Shown here: piece by piece, positions 24,930 to 33,166 of the stretch
Layout: each line of letters starts with the position of its first letter
Position numbering within the stretch: position 1 is the stretch's first letter
Assembly (NCBI RefSeq): GCF_900176505.1
Contig: NZ_FWYB01000023.1
Location: 1-52,937 of the forward strand
Direction: 5' to 3'
Source of the DNA: Pedobacter nyackensis
Lineage (GTDB): Bacteria; Bacteroidota; Bacteroidia; Sphingobacteriales; Sphingobacteriaceae
DNA: 52,937 nt
Made by a program: the position numbers and the translations under genes
Notes under the pieces: generated by a model
Told to the model about the DNA's origin: nothing
What the model saw: only the letters and a program-made list of their open reading frames with translations
Database searches by the model: none

Positions 24930-25769
24930 TTAATCCTTTTTAAAATTAGCTGCAACCCATTCGCCAATCTTCTTATGATCAACATATCTGATTCCAAATG
25001 GTTCACAAGCTTCTTTGATCATATCCAAATCCGGCGACTCGTAAAAGCCACTAAAGAAGATACTTCCACCCGCTTTCAGCACATTTGCATAAGTAGGGAT
25101 CTGGTCAAGAAGAATGTTCCTGTTGATGTTGGCCAGGATCATATCAAACTCCACCGCAGGAATAACTTCCTTCCCGCCACAAATCGCTTCCATGTTGTCA
25201 ATGCCATTCAACGCTGCATTTTCAAGGCTACTTAAGTAACAAACCTCATCGTAGTCTATCGCAACAAGCTTCGAAGCCCCTTTTTTGGCAGCAAGAATAG
25301 CCAATATAGCCGTACCACAACCCATATCAAGGATTTCTTTATCCTTCACATCAGTAGCCATAATGTACTGCATCATCATCGTAGTCGTTTGATGATGTCC
25401 GGTACCAAAGGCCATCTTTGGATCTATAATAATTTCGTATTTATACTGTGGCTGCGCTTCATGAAAGGTTGCGCGCACATAACACTGATCATCAATAATC
25501 AATGGCTCGAAATTCTTCTCCCACTCCTCATTCCAGTTCTTGCCTTCAATTTCTGAGGCTACAAAACTGCAATCAAATTCCCCTTCAAACTGGTCCAGTA
25601 CATTTTTCAGATTCTCTTCACTGTAAGTGTTGAAATCTATAAATGCTAAAAACCCATTTTCTATATCTTCAAAAGTATTAAAGCCAATATCCGCTAACTC
25701 AGCGATCAAAAGATCCTGCTGATATTCTTCAATGGCTTTAAAACTAAAAGTTACCTGTATATACTTCAT
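24930..25769 (-). CDS. prmA: Ribosomal protein L11 methyltransferase
   Basis: A 279-residue SAM-dependent methyltransferase that methylates ribosomal protein L11. The N-terminal domain (1-95) recognises L11. The catalytic domain has the PrmA signature DPKMAFGTGHHQTT, motif I LDMGCGTAILAILAAKKGA, and the N-I/L post-I segment MILANINRNIL. Its ATG overlaps the last base of the tpiA stop (TAATG), indicating translational coupling. PrmA is usually dispensable; its place between tpiA and mpl appears to be a housekeeping operon of Sphingobacteria. Confidence 0.95.
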   Translation of the reverse strand: MKYIQVTFSFKAIEEYQQDLLIAELADIGFNTFEDIENGFLAFIDFNTYSEENLKNVLDQFEGEFDCSFVASEIEGKNWNEEWEKNFEPLIIDDQCYVRATFHEAQPQYKYEIIIDPKMAFGTGHHQTTTMMMQYIMATDVKDKEILDMGCGTAILAILAAKKGASKLVAIDYDEVCYLSSLENAALNGIDNMEAICGGKEVIPAVEFDMILANINRNILLDQIPTYANVLKAGGSIFFSGFYESPDLDMIKEACEPFGIRYVDHKKIGEWVAANFKKD

Positions 25770-26530
25770 TAAGAATTAAAAGCTTTAACTATGTCTACAA
25801 AATCCCTTGATTTTAACGATGCACCACCAATCAAACCACCGTCAATATCCTGCTGCGCAAAAAGTTCAGCAGCATTCTTAGGATTGCAGCTTCCACCATA
25901 TAAAATAGAAGTTGCCTCAGCAATTTCATTACTGTATTTAGCAGCAATTTCTTTTCTGATATAAGCGTGTACTTCCTGAGCCTGTGCAGAAGTTGCAGTA
26001 AGACCTGTTCCTATTGCCCATACCGGTTCGTAAGCGATCACTACTTTTGAGAAATCAGCAGCACTTAAACCGAATACACCTTGCTCAAGTTGTGTTTTCA
26101 ACACTTCAAAATAACTACCGTTATTTCTTTCATCAAGTGTTTCACCTATACAAAAAAGCGGAGTAAGGTCATTTTCCAAAGCCTTAACAGTTTTCTGAGC
26201 AAGTAACTCATTACTTTCTGCAAAATACTGACGTCTTTCAGAGTGGCCAATGATCACATATTCACAACCCACAGACTTAACCATACCTGCAGAGATTTCC
26301 CCTGTAAAGGCACCATTATCATTCTGGTGGCAGTTTTGTGCACCAATCTTAACAACTTCACCACCCAATTTAGCCAGGCTGTTTAAATGAATATATGGTG
26401 AGCAAATGATTGCGATCTGATCGCCATTTTTTTCATCTCTTACCATATTAACGATTTCCGAAAATAAAGATACGCCACTGGCATAATCCAAATTCATTTT
26501 CCAATTTCCTGCAACTATTTTTTTTCTCAT
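25769..26530 (-). CDS. tpiA: Triose-phosphate isomerase
   Basis: Interconverts dihydroxyacetone phosphate and glyceraldehyde-3-phosphate. From ATG 26530 it is 253 residues, the usual length; the open frame continues 15 codons upstream without family sequence. The first strand is KIVAGNWKMN (catalytic Asn and Lys), the electrophile is in IIGHSERRQYF (His), the catalytic glutamate is in VVIAYEPVWAIGTG, and the phosphate loop is seen in ILYGGSCNPKNA and GGLIGGASLKS. Coupled to prmA by a TAATG overlap; the GlmU-like gene lies 57 bases upstream. Confidence 0.98.
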   Translation of the reverse strand: MRKKIVAGNWKMNLDYASGVSLFSEIVNMVRDEKNGDQIAIICSPYIHLNSLAKLGGEVVKIGAQNCHQNDNGAFTGEISAGMVKSVGCEYVIIGHSERRQYFAESNELLAQKTVKALENDLTPLFCIGETLDERNNGSYFEVLKTQLEQGVFGLSAADFSKVVIAYEPVWAIGTGLTATSAQAQEVHAYIRKEIAAKYSNEIAEATSILYGGSCNPKNAAELFAQQDIDGGLIGGASLKSRDFVDIVKAFNS

Positions 26531-26587
26531 TATGTATAATTGTTTATTTTTAGGTTTTATTTTAAGTTGTATCAAAGATTTACAGAT

Positions 26588-27763
26588 CTAAAAGCGCCTG
26601 TAAGCTTGGGTAATTTCAAAAATAGTCGCTAAGATATCCATTTCAATCTTATCAAATGGCATATTTCTACGTTCATAAACCTTTTCAGCGGTTTCAAACA
26701 TTTTATCCAGCTTATATACATCAAATCCGTTAGCACCGCCCCAGGCAAAATCAGGAATAAAATTCCTTAGAAAACCTGAGCCGAAAACATTCGCACTTAC
26801 GCCTGCTACCGTACCGGTATTAAACATCGTATTGATGCCACACTTAGCGTGATCAGCCATAATCAATCCGCAGAATTGCAGCCCCGTTTCACGGAAGCTT
26901 TCTGTTTCATAATCCCATAACTTAACATCTGCGTAGTTATTTTTCAGGTTTGAATTGTTGGTGTCCGCACCAATGTTACACCATTGTCCCAATACCGAAT
27001 TGCCCAGATAACCTTCATGACCCTTTGAAGAATATCCCCAGATCACAGCATTATTAATCTCTCCGCCAACGCGACTAAAAGGTCCGATCGTAGTTTGTCC
27101 GTAGATCTTCGCCCCCATCTTAATCTGCGAGTTATTGCACAATGCAAAAGAACCCCGGATGTGACAGCCTTCCCATACCTGCGAATTTGTACCTATATAA
27201 ATAGGCCCACTTAAGCTGTTAAATGTAGAACATTCTGCCTCAGCTCCTTCCTCCGCGAAAAAATCATCTCCTAAAAACGTATTTGTACCGCTTAATTGAG
27301 CAGATGTTTTCCCTTTAGAAAGTAAAGCAAAATCCTTTCTCAGCTCCACGTCATTGTTCCTGAAAATATCTTCAGGGACCTGGATCCTTATAAAATCACT
27401 GATGTATGTTTTTGTACGAAGTTGCTGGTGCAAATCCGGACTATATACATCTGTGGGGCCTAACTTGTAAGCGATGAGTACATCATCCTTTTTAAGGGAA
27501 TCACCTGCCTGAAGACCTGAAATGGCCTCAAGCAAAGCTTCATCCGGACAGATAGAACCATTGATATAAAGTTCAGCTCCTGGAATTAACTGGTATTTCA
27601 CAGATAGATACGGCTCGGTAATGAAACCGTAATCCGCATTCAAGTGCTTTTGCCATTTTTCGGCTATAGTTAAAATTCCTATACGAAAGTCTGCAACCGG
27701 CCTGGTAAAAGATAATGGCCTTAAAGATTGCCATGCATTGTCATCAAATAAATTGATCATCAT
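26588..27763 (-). CDS. GlmU-like sugar-phosphate nucleotidyltransferase / acyltransferase fold protein
   Basis: A 391-residue protein of the Bacteroidota 'GlmU family' type. The N-terminal part (LFDDNAWQSLRPLSFTRPVA, DFRIGILTIAEKW) is a diverged NTP-transferase domain, and the C-terminal part (about 175-330) is a left-handed beta-helix of hexapeptide repeats (GPIYIGTNSQVWEGCHIRGS, ICGQ-type turns, CNIGADTNNSNLKNN). It lacks the canonical GlmU LAAGxGTRM start, so it may not catalyse the standard GlmU reactions and could act on another sugar phosphate. It heads the tpiA-prmA-mpl run and follows the rpmE2 terminator. ATG at 27760 is an equally good start. Confidence 0.8.
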   Translation of the reverse strand: MMINLFDDNAWQSLRPLSFTRPVADFRIGILTIAEKWQKHLNADYGFITEPYLSVKYQLIPGAELYINGSICPDEALLEAISGLQAGDSLKKDDVLIAYKLGPTDVYSPDLHQQLRTKTYISDFIRIQVPEDIFRNNDVELRKDFALLSKGKTSAQLSGTNTFLGDDFFAEEGAEAECSTFNSLSGPIYIGTNSQVWEGCHIRGSFALCNNSQIKMGAKIYGQTTIGPFSRVGGEINNAVIWGYSSKGHEGYLGNSVLGQWCNIGADTNNSNLKNNYADVKLWDYETESFRETGLQFCGLIMADHAKCGINTMFNTGTVAGVSANVFGSGFLRNFIPDFAWGGANGFDVYKLDKMFETAEKVYERRNMPFDKIEMDILATIFEITQAYRRF

Positions 27764-27764
27764 A

Positions 27765-27809
27765 AGCTACAAAAATAAAAAAAGTCCCGAAGCAACAGCA
27801 TCGGGACTT
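27765..27809 (-). terminator. rpmE2 terminator
   Basis: On the minus strand AAGTCCCGA/TCGGGACTT (27782-27790 with 27801-27809) forms a 9-bp stem with a 10-nt loop, followed by a T-rich tract (plus-strand A-rich 27765-27781). Confidence 0.85.
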
Positions 27810-27833
27810 AAATAATTTCTTATTTGTGTATAA

Positions 27834-28082
27834 TTACTTTTTAGCGTAACGAGTTTTGAATTTATCGATACGACCAGCAGTATCAACCAATTTCATTTTA
27901 CCTGTATAGAAAGGGTGAGAAGTGTGAGAAATCTCTAATTTATATAAAGGATACTCGTTGCCATCTTCCCATTTGATAGTTTCTTTAGTATCTACACAAG
28001 ATTTAGTTAAAAAAGAATACTCGTTAGACATATCTTTAAATACTACAAATCTATAGTTCGATGGATGCAGATCTTTTTTCAT
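27834..28082 (-). CDS. rpmE2: 50S ribosomal protein L31, type B
   Basis: An 82-residue ribosomal protein. It begins MKKDLHPSNYRFVVFKDMSN and ends GRIDKFKTRYAKK, both typical of type B L31. The zinc-binding CxxC of type A L31 is absent (only one cysteine), so this is the zinc-independent paralogue, often induced under zinc limitation in other bacteria. In Bacteroidota it is commonly the sole L31, so zinc regulation cannot be assumed. It is followed by a strong terminator. Confidence 0.95.
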   Translation of the reverse strand: MKKDLHPSNYRFVVFKDMSNEYSFLTKSCVDTKETIKWEDGNEYPLYKLEISHTSHPFYTGKMKLVDTAGRIDKFKTRYAKK

Positions 28083-28177
28083 GTTAATATTATATTATTA
28101 TATACTTATTTGTCGCTTATTTTAAAGGATGCAAATATCAATAATTTATTTTTCAATAGCAAGTATGTGTGGAAAAA

Positions 28178-28465
28178 TTATCGACTATACTTTTTTCTGG
28201 TCTCCACCTTCTCCTTTTGCCTGCTGATATAGGCATCCGCAATAACCGTTGCCGATGGCAGATTGGAATTACTGATTAATAGTTTCTTTAATTTCTCTTC
28301 GTCAACATCAGTACGATAAAGGATGTTCATCATTTTAGAGATGTCGTTATCCAGCAAATAAGCGAACGCTTCAATCAGGCGCTCCCGCAACAACTCCTCC
28401 GAAGGAATATCATCCACTTCGAAATCCTTATTCACAATCGTACTTAATGATTTAAAATCTTCCAT
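28178..28465 (-). CDS. Small conserved protein of unknown function
   Basis: A 95-residue helical, charged protein. Segments such as SEELLRERLIEAFAYLLDND and EEKLKKLLISNSNLPSATVI suggest a compact helical bundle, and the basic tail (SRQKEKVETRKKYSR) could bind nucleic acid or a membrane. No signal peptide or recognised domain. It lies 3 bases downstream of the methylmalonyl-CoA epimerase gene and is probably co-transcribed, but a role in propionate metabolism is not supported by sequence. Confidence 0.75.
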   Translation of the reverse strand: MEDFKSLSTIVNKDFEVDDIPSEELLRERLIEAFAYLLDNDISKMMNILYRTDVDEEKLKKLLISNSNLPSATVIADAYISRQKEKVETRKKYSR

Positions 28466-28468
28466 ATA

Positions 28469-28870
28469 TTATTTAATATCCTGACACAACTCTATCAAAA
28501 CACCATTGGTACCTTTTGGATGTACAAAGCATACCAATTTGTTATCAGCTCCGCGTTTAGGTGATTCGTTCAGCAATACAAACCCCTCCTGTTTCAATCT
28601 AGCCATCTCTGCAACGATATTCTCCACATCAAATGCAATATGATGTATCCCCTCTCCTCTTTTTTCCAGGAACTTAGCAATCGGACTTTCGGCCGAGGTT
28701 GCTGTAAGCAATTCGATCTTGTTTACACCTGTCCTAAAAAACGCGGTATTCACCCCCTCCGACGCCACTTCCTCCTTTTTATAGCAGGAAGTACCCAGCA
28801 ACTTTTCATAAAGATCACAGGAAACATCCATATCCTTCACAGCGATACCTATGTGTTCTATTTTATTCAT
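28469..28870 (-). CDS. mce: Methylmalonyl-CoA epimerase
   Basis: A 133-residue vicinal-oxygen-chelate fold protein. It interconverts (R)- and (S)-methylmalonyl-CoA in the propionate/succinate route. KIEHIGIAVKDMD supplies the first metal histidine, HHIAFDVENI the second, and VLIELCQ the glutamate; the paired beta-alpha-beta-beta modules fill the whole length. This matches the size of the archetypal epimerase. It is first in an operon with the small protein and is divergent from iscS. No methylmalonyl-CoA mutase lies nearby. Confidence 0.9.
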   Translation of the reverse strand: MNKIEHIGIAVKDMDVSCDLYEKLLGTSCYKKEEVASEGVNTAFFRTGVNKIELLTATSAESPIAKFLEKRGEGIHHIAFDVENIVAEMARLKQEGFVLLNESPKRGADNKLVCFVHPKGTNGVLIELCQDIK

Positions 28871-28910
28871 ATCCCATTAAACGTTAAAAAAATGTAAAAA
28901 TGCATGTTTT

Positions 28911-28928
28911 ACCTATACCGTCATAGGT
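28911..28928. promoter_or_regulatory. Inverted repeat in the mce/iscS divergent region
   Basis: ACCTAT (28911-28916) and ATAGGT (28923-28928) with a 6-nt spacer, 12 bases upstream of the iscS -33 element and 41 bases before the mce start. Possible operator, regulator unknown. Confidence 0.3.
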
Positions 28929-28939
28929 ATTATTTATAA

Positions 28940-28967
28940 TTGTTGGCAATCTTTTTTCGTATCTTTG
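28940..28967 (+). promoter_or_regulatory. iscS-iscU-iscA promoter
   Basis: TTG (28940-28942), 17 nt, TATCTTTG (28960-28967). Predicted start near 28974, giving a leader of about 20 nt before the iscS ATG at 28994. Confidence 0.55.
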
Positions 28968-28993
28968 TATATTAATAAGAACAAATATATATA

Positions 28994-30205
28994 ATGGAAC
29001 TTCCTATTTACTTAGATAATAACGCAACTACCCCTCTGGATCCGAGAGTGCTGGAAGCAATGTTGCCCTATTTCACAAACAAATTTGGTAACGCTGCAAG
29101 TCGTAACCACGCATTTGGATGGGTTGCTGAAGAAGGTGTTGACTACGCACGTGAACAAGTGGCTAAATTGATTGGCTGTACTGAAAAAGAAGTAATCTTC
29201 ACATCAGGCGCTACAGAGGCCGACAACTTGGGCATTAAAGGTGTTTTTGAAATGTACCAGGACAAAGGTAATCACATTATTACCGCTACAACTGAACATA
29301 AAGCAGTTTTAGATACCTGCAAACACTTAGAGAAACTGGGTGCAAAAGTTACTTATCTGAAAGTAAAAGAAGATGGTTTAATCGATCTTCAGGAGCTTGA
29401 AGCTGCAATGACAGAGCAAACCATTCTTGTTACCATCATGTACGGAAACAACGAGATCGGTGTTATTCAACCTATAAAAGAAATTTCTGCTATCGCTCAC
29501 AAATTTGGTGCTTTATTCATGACTGATGCTACGCAGGCTGTAGGTAAAATACCTGTAGATGTAAATGCTGATGGAATTGACTTAATGGCTTTCTCTGCAC
29601 ATAAAATGTACGGACCAAAAGGTGTTGGTGTATTATATGTACGTCGTAAAAATCCAAGAGTTAAAGTTACTGCCCAAATTGATGGTGGTGGCCATGAGCG
29701 TGGTATGCGTTCAGGTACTTTAAATGTACCGGGTATTGTTGGTTTAGGTAAAGCCTGCGAATTATGCCGCTTAGAAATGGATGAAGAAGCTAAACGCCTT
29801 TCAACCTTAAGAGATAAACTGGAAAACGCATTGACTCAACTTGAAGAAAGTTATGTAAATGGTAACACAGCACATCGCTTACCTCATGTAGCTAACATCT
29901 CTTTCAAATATGTTGAAGGTGAAGGCTTAATGATGGCTATGAAAGATTTAGCAGTATCATCAGGATCAGCTTGTACATCAGCTTCTCTGGAGCCTTCTTA
30001 TGTATTAAAAAGCCTGGGTCTTTCTGATGATCTTGCACACTCTTCTATCCGTTACGGTTTAGGTCGTTTTACTACTGAAGAAGAAATAGACTACGCTATA
30101 GAAAACACTAAAAAAGCTGTAAATCACCTTAGAGACCTTTCTCCACTGTGGGAAATGTTCAAAGAAGGCGTTGATTTGAGCAAAATTGAGTGGGCTGAGC
30201 ACTAA
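28994..30205 (+). CDS. iscS: Cysteine desulfurase
   Basis: A 403-residue class V PLP aminotransferase-fold enzyme. It takes sulfur from cysteine, giving alanine and an enzyme persulfide for Fe-S cluster assembly. YLDNNATTPLDP opens the protein, the PLP lysine is K204 in SAHKMYGPKG, and the persulfide cysteine is C327 in SSGSACTSASLEP. The long active-site loop with SSGSACTS is typical of IscS/NifS group I enzymes. The iscU gene starts 43 bases downstream and iscA follows, forming a short isc operon with its own promoter. No iscR, hscA, hscB or fdx is present here. Confidence 0.95.
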   Translation: MELPIYLDNNATTPLDPRVLEAMLPYFTNKFGNAASRNHAFGWVAEEGVDYAREQVAKLIGCTEKEVIFTSGATEADNLGIKGVFEMYQDKGNHIITATTEHKAVLDTCKHLEKLGAKVTYLKVKEDGLIDLQELEAAMTEQTILVTIMYGNNEIGVIQPIKEISAIAHKFGALFMTDATQAVGKIPVDVNADGIDLMAFSAHKMYGPKGVGVLYVRRKNPRVKVTAQIDGGGHERGMRSGTLNVPGIVGLGKACELCRLEMDEEAKRLSTLRDKLENALTQLEESYVNGNTAHRLPHVANISFKYVEGEGLMMAMKDLAVSSGSACTSASLEPSYVLKSLGLSDDLAHSSIRYGLGRFTTEEEIDYAIENTKKAVNHLRDLSPLWEMFKEGVDLSKIEWAEH

Positions 30206-30248
30206 AACAATACTTTAAAAACATCGAATAATAAAATTCTAAAATATC

Positions 30249-30662
30249 ATGGCATATTCAGAAAAAGTAATTGAACACTATACCAACCCAAGAAACGTTG
30301 GTACTTTAAATAAAGACAGTAAATCAGTTGGTACAGGCCTTGTTGGCGCACCTGAGTGCGGCGACGTAATGCGTCTGCAAATTGAAGTAGATGAGAACAA
30401 CATGATTACCGATGCTAAATTCAAAACATTTGGTTGCGGATCAGCAATTGCATCATCTTCATTAGCCACAGAGTGGTTAAAAGGTAAAAGCATCGATGAA
30501 GCTTTAACAATAGACAATATGGATATCGTTGAAGAATTAGCTTTGCCACCGGTAAAAATCCACTGCTCAGTATTAGCAGAAGATGCAATTAAATCTGCGA
30601 TCAACGATTACCGTGTTAAAAATGGCATGGAACCAATCGAAATGCCTAAGTCACACCACTAG
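30249..30662 (+). CDS. iscU: Iron-sulfur cluster scaffold protein
   Basis: A 137-residue scaffold on which IscS-derived sulfur and iron form a 2Fe-2S cluster. The three conserved cysteines are in GAPECGDVM, KTFGCGSAIASSS and KIHCSVLAEDAI. The asparagine-side start YSEKVIEHYTNPRNVG and the LPPVK motif (ALPPVKIHCS), the HscA-binding motif in proteobacteria, are both present, although no HscA/HscB genes are in the window. It lies between iscS and iscA on the same strand. Confidence 0.95.
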   Translation: MAYSEKVIEHYTNPRNVGTLNKDSKSVGTGLVGAPECGDVMRLQIEVDENNMITDAKFKTFGCGSAIASSSLATEWLKGKSIDEALTIDNMDIVEELALPPVKIHCSVLAEDAIKSAINDYRVKNGMEPIEMPKSHH

Positions 30663-30718
30663 CAGAAGTATAGTAGTAATTAGTAGTTATCTAATTACTA
30701 GACAAAAACGTTAATAAA

Positions 30719-31045
30719 ATGATCACAATCACTGATAAAGCAAAAAGCAAAATCGACCAGCTAATGGAAGAGTCGCAAATGGATGCTACCTATTTTTTGC
30801 GTGTATCTGTTAAAGGAGGGGGATGTTCAGGATTATCCTATAACCTCGACTTCGATAATGAAGAAAAAGCGGGCGATCAGTTTTTTGAAGATAGAGGCAT
30901 CAGAATTGCACTCGATATGAAGTCCTTCCTTTATCTGGCAGGTACTGAACTTGATTTTTCTGATGGCTTAAATGGAAAAGGATTTAACTTCAACAACCCA
31001 AATGCAAGTCGCTCATGCGGTTGCGGCGAGAGCTTTTCTGTTTAA
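30719..31045 (+). CDS. iscA: IscA-type iron-sulfur carrier
   Basis: A 108-residue A-type carrier that delivers Fe-S clusters to apoproteins. The three cysteines lie in GGGCSGLSYN and the C-terminal SCGCGESFSV. The length and the Cys spacing match IscA/ErpA/SufA; the position after iscU favours IscA, though the subtypes cannot be split by sequence alone. It ends the isc transcript, which is followed by a perfect 14-bp terminator hairpin at 31066. Confidence 0.92.
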   Translation: MITITDKAKSKIDQLMEESQMDATYFLRVSVKGGGCSGLSYNLDFDNEEKAGDQFFEDRGIRIALDMKSFLYLAGTELDFSDGLNGKGFNFNNPNASRSCGCGESFSV

Positions 31046-31065
31046 AATACAATTATTATATTTGC

Positions 31066-31104
31066 ATAGGCCGGTACAGTTCCATCTGTACCGGCCTATT
31101 TTTA
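31066..31104 (+). terminator. isc operon terminator
   Basis: A perfect 14-bp stem (31066-31079 with 31086-31099), 6-nt loop, then a short T-run. TATATTTG (31057-31064), a -7-like box, abuts its left arm. Confidence 0.9.
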
Positions 31105-31125
31105 TAAATAACCAAACCTTTATCC

Positions 31126-33039
31126 ATGGAATTATTTAACGAGCGCTCTACTATTCCGACCTTATTGCGAAATGTAGTAGCCAATATCCATAAACCTGAA
31201 GACACATTTCTCATCCATAAAAAGAATACCCAATGGGAAGAGATTTCGTATAAACATACACTGGATTGCGCAGATGCTGTTTCCGCATTCTTCCTGAATA
31301 AAGGCATTAACAAAGGCGACAGAATGGGCCTGATGATAGAAAACTCACCTGAGTATGTTTACTATGATCAGGGGATACAGCAAATAGGCGCCATCAATGT
31401 CTCCATTTACCCCACCCTATCTGAACATGAGGTTGCCTACATCGTTAACGATTCGGGCATGCGCGCCATCCTGATCGGGAACACCTTTCTTTATAAAAAG
31501 ATACTTAAAATAGCAGCCAACTGCAGAAACCTCGAATACATTATCCCGGCATTTCCTGAATATACCAAAGTAACCATACCGGAAGATGTGAAAGCACAAG
31601 TAATCAGCTTCGACGACGTGCTTACCCAGGCAGGAAAATTAAGCCCGGAGCAACTTGCTGAGATCAGTAAAATACGCGATACCATCCGTCCTGCCGATAC
31701 TTCATCCCTGATCTATACTTCCGGCACTACCGGAACACCAAAGGGCGTGATGCTCTCTCATAGTAACTTTGTGGAGAATGTAAAAGTATGCCTGCAACAA
31801 ATACCAGTCATCGACGAGACAGAAACCTTTCTTTCTTTCCTCCCTTTATCGCATGTATTTGAACGTACAGCTACTTACCATGTTTGCTGCGCACAAGGCT
31901 GTAAAATAGCCTATGCCCAAAGTCTGGAACTATTGGCTAAAAACATGGCCGAGATCAAACCTACGGTGATGAGCTGTGTGCCGAGGTTACTTGAAAAGAT
32001 CCACGACAAAGCCATAAAAAGTGGAACAGCAGGCGGAGGCATGAAAGCAAAAATATTCCTTTGGGCATTGCAGGTCGGACAAGATTATAGAAGAGTTAAA
32101 GAGGCCGGTAAAAATCCGGGAATGGTACTCAGCGCAAAAAAAGCATTGGCCGAGAAACTGGTATTTAGCAAAATCAAAGAAAAAACAGGAGGCAGATTAA
32201 AGTTCATGATCTCCGGCGGAGCTGCATTGCCTAAAAACGTAGGCGAATTCTTCGGAAACCTGGGCATTAAAATCCTGGAAGGCTTCGGCCTGACAGAAAC
32301 ATCGCCCGTAATGGCTGTTACAGAATTCCACCGACAGGTTTATGGTACCGTAGGAAGAGTAATTCCAGGTATTGAAATTGGCATCCAGAATGTAGACACA
32401 AAAGAAATGATCAGCATTCAGACGCATGAATCCTTCCAGGAGAATTTTGAATGCGAAGAAGGTGAAATCATTGTCCGCGGCCATTGCGTGATGCAAGGTT
32501 ACTTCAATAAACCAGCCGAAACTGCCGAAGCAATTGATAAAGACAACTGGTTCCATACCGGTGACATCGGACGCTTTTACAGGGGGAACCTTCAAATCAC
32601 CGACCGCTTAAAAAACATGATCGTAAATGCTTACGGAAAAAATGTTTACCCTACTCCTGTAGAGAATATTTACATGAAAAGTCTAAAAGTAGATCAGATC
32701 TTCCTGATTGGTGATAAGCGCGAATACCTTACCGCCATAGTGATCCCAAATAAGGAAAACCTGCAGGAAGCATTTAAATTGCCGGAATCCTTCTTCCAGA
32801 AACCTGAAGCATTTATAGATGAAAAAGAAATCATCGACTGGATCGGTCAGGATTTGAGGAAACTTTCGGCAGAGCTGGCTAAGTTCGAACGCATTAAAAA
32901 CTTTAAGATCAAACGGAATCCTTTTAGCATTGAAGAGGGCGAAATTACGCCAACATTAAAGCCAAAGCGAAAAATAATTGAAGCAAAATATGCCGGTCCT
33001 ATTAACGAAATGTATGCCGAGGCCGTAGAGGCAGATTAG
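31126..33039 (+). CDS. Long-chain fatty-acid-CoA ligase (AMP-forming)
   Basis: A 637-residue ANL-superfamily adenylating enzyme. It activates a fatty acid to acyl-AMP and then acyl-CoA. The P-loop-like A3 motif is YTSGTTGTPKGVMLSHSNF (about 202-220), then GGAALPKNVGEFF, the A5 region GFGLTETSP, the aspartate region WFHTGDIGRFY, and the A8 linker TDRLKNMIVNAYGKNVYP. Length and the fused C-terminal domain match the long-chain ACSL-like group in Bacteroidota. It follows the isc terminator by 22 bases, so its expression must come from a promoter within or near that hairpin, or from read-through. Cytoplasmic, probably membrane-associated. Confidence 0.92.
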   Translation: MELFNERSTIPTLLRNVVANIHKPEDTFLIHKKNTQWEEISYKHTLDCADAVSAFFLNKGINKGDRMGLMIENSPEYVYYDQGIQQIGAINVSIYPTLSEHEVAYIVNDSGMRAILIGNTFLYKKILKIAANCRNLEYIIPAFPEYTKVTIPEDVKAQVISFDDVLTQAGKLSPEQLAEISKIRDTIRPADTSSLIYTSGTTGTPKGVMLSHSNFVENVKVCLQQIPVIDETETFLSFLPLSHVFERTATYHVCCAQGCKIAYAQSLELLAKNMAEIKPTVMSCVPRLLEKIHDKAIKSGTAGGGMKAKIFLWALQVGQDYRRVKEAGKNPGMVLSAKKALAEKLVFSKIKEKTGGRLKFMISGGAALPKNVGEFFGNLGIKILEGFGLTETSPVMAVTEFHRQVYGTVGRVIPGIEIGIQNVDTKEMISIQTHESFQENFECEEGEIIVRGHCVMQGYFNKPAETAEAIDKDNWFHTGDIGRFYRGNLQITDRLKNMIVNAYGKNVYPTPVENIYMKSLKVDQIFLIGDKREYLTAIVIPNKENLQEAFKLPESFFQKPEAFIDEKEIIDWIGQDLRKLSAELAKFERIKNFKIKRNPFSIEEGEITPTLKPKRKIIEAKYAGPINEMYAEAVEAD

Positions 33040-33099
33040 CCGTTTTAAAATATTTTATGTTTCTTATTCCAATCGGCATAAAGAACTAAGGTAAATCCC

Positions 33100-33156
33100 T
33101 ATTTTTGCCTAATTTTAATTATTATACAAATAAGCTATCAGGTTTGATGCCTGATA
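33100..33156 (+). promoter_or_regulatory. lysS leader: -7 element and hairpin
   Basis: TATTTTTG at 33100-33107 fits the -7 consensus (no clear -33). Downstream, TATCAGG (33136-33142) and CCTGATA (33150-33156) form a 7-bp hairpin 10 bases before the lysS ATG. Confidence 0.35.
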
Positions 33157-33166
33157 CAAAAGATAT

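Noticed and set aside
27781..27809. GGGACTT hairpin as a plus-strand element
   Set aside because: The A-rich side faces the minus strand, so it is the rpmE2 terminator and not an independent structure.
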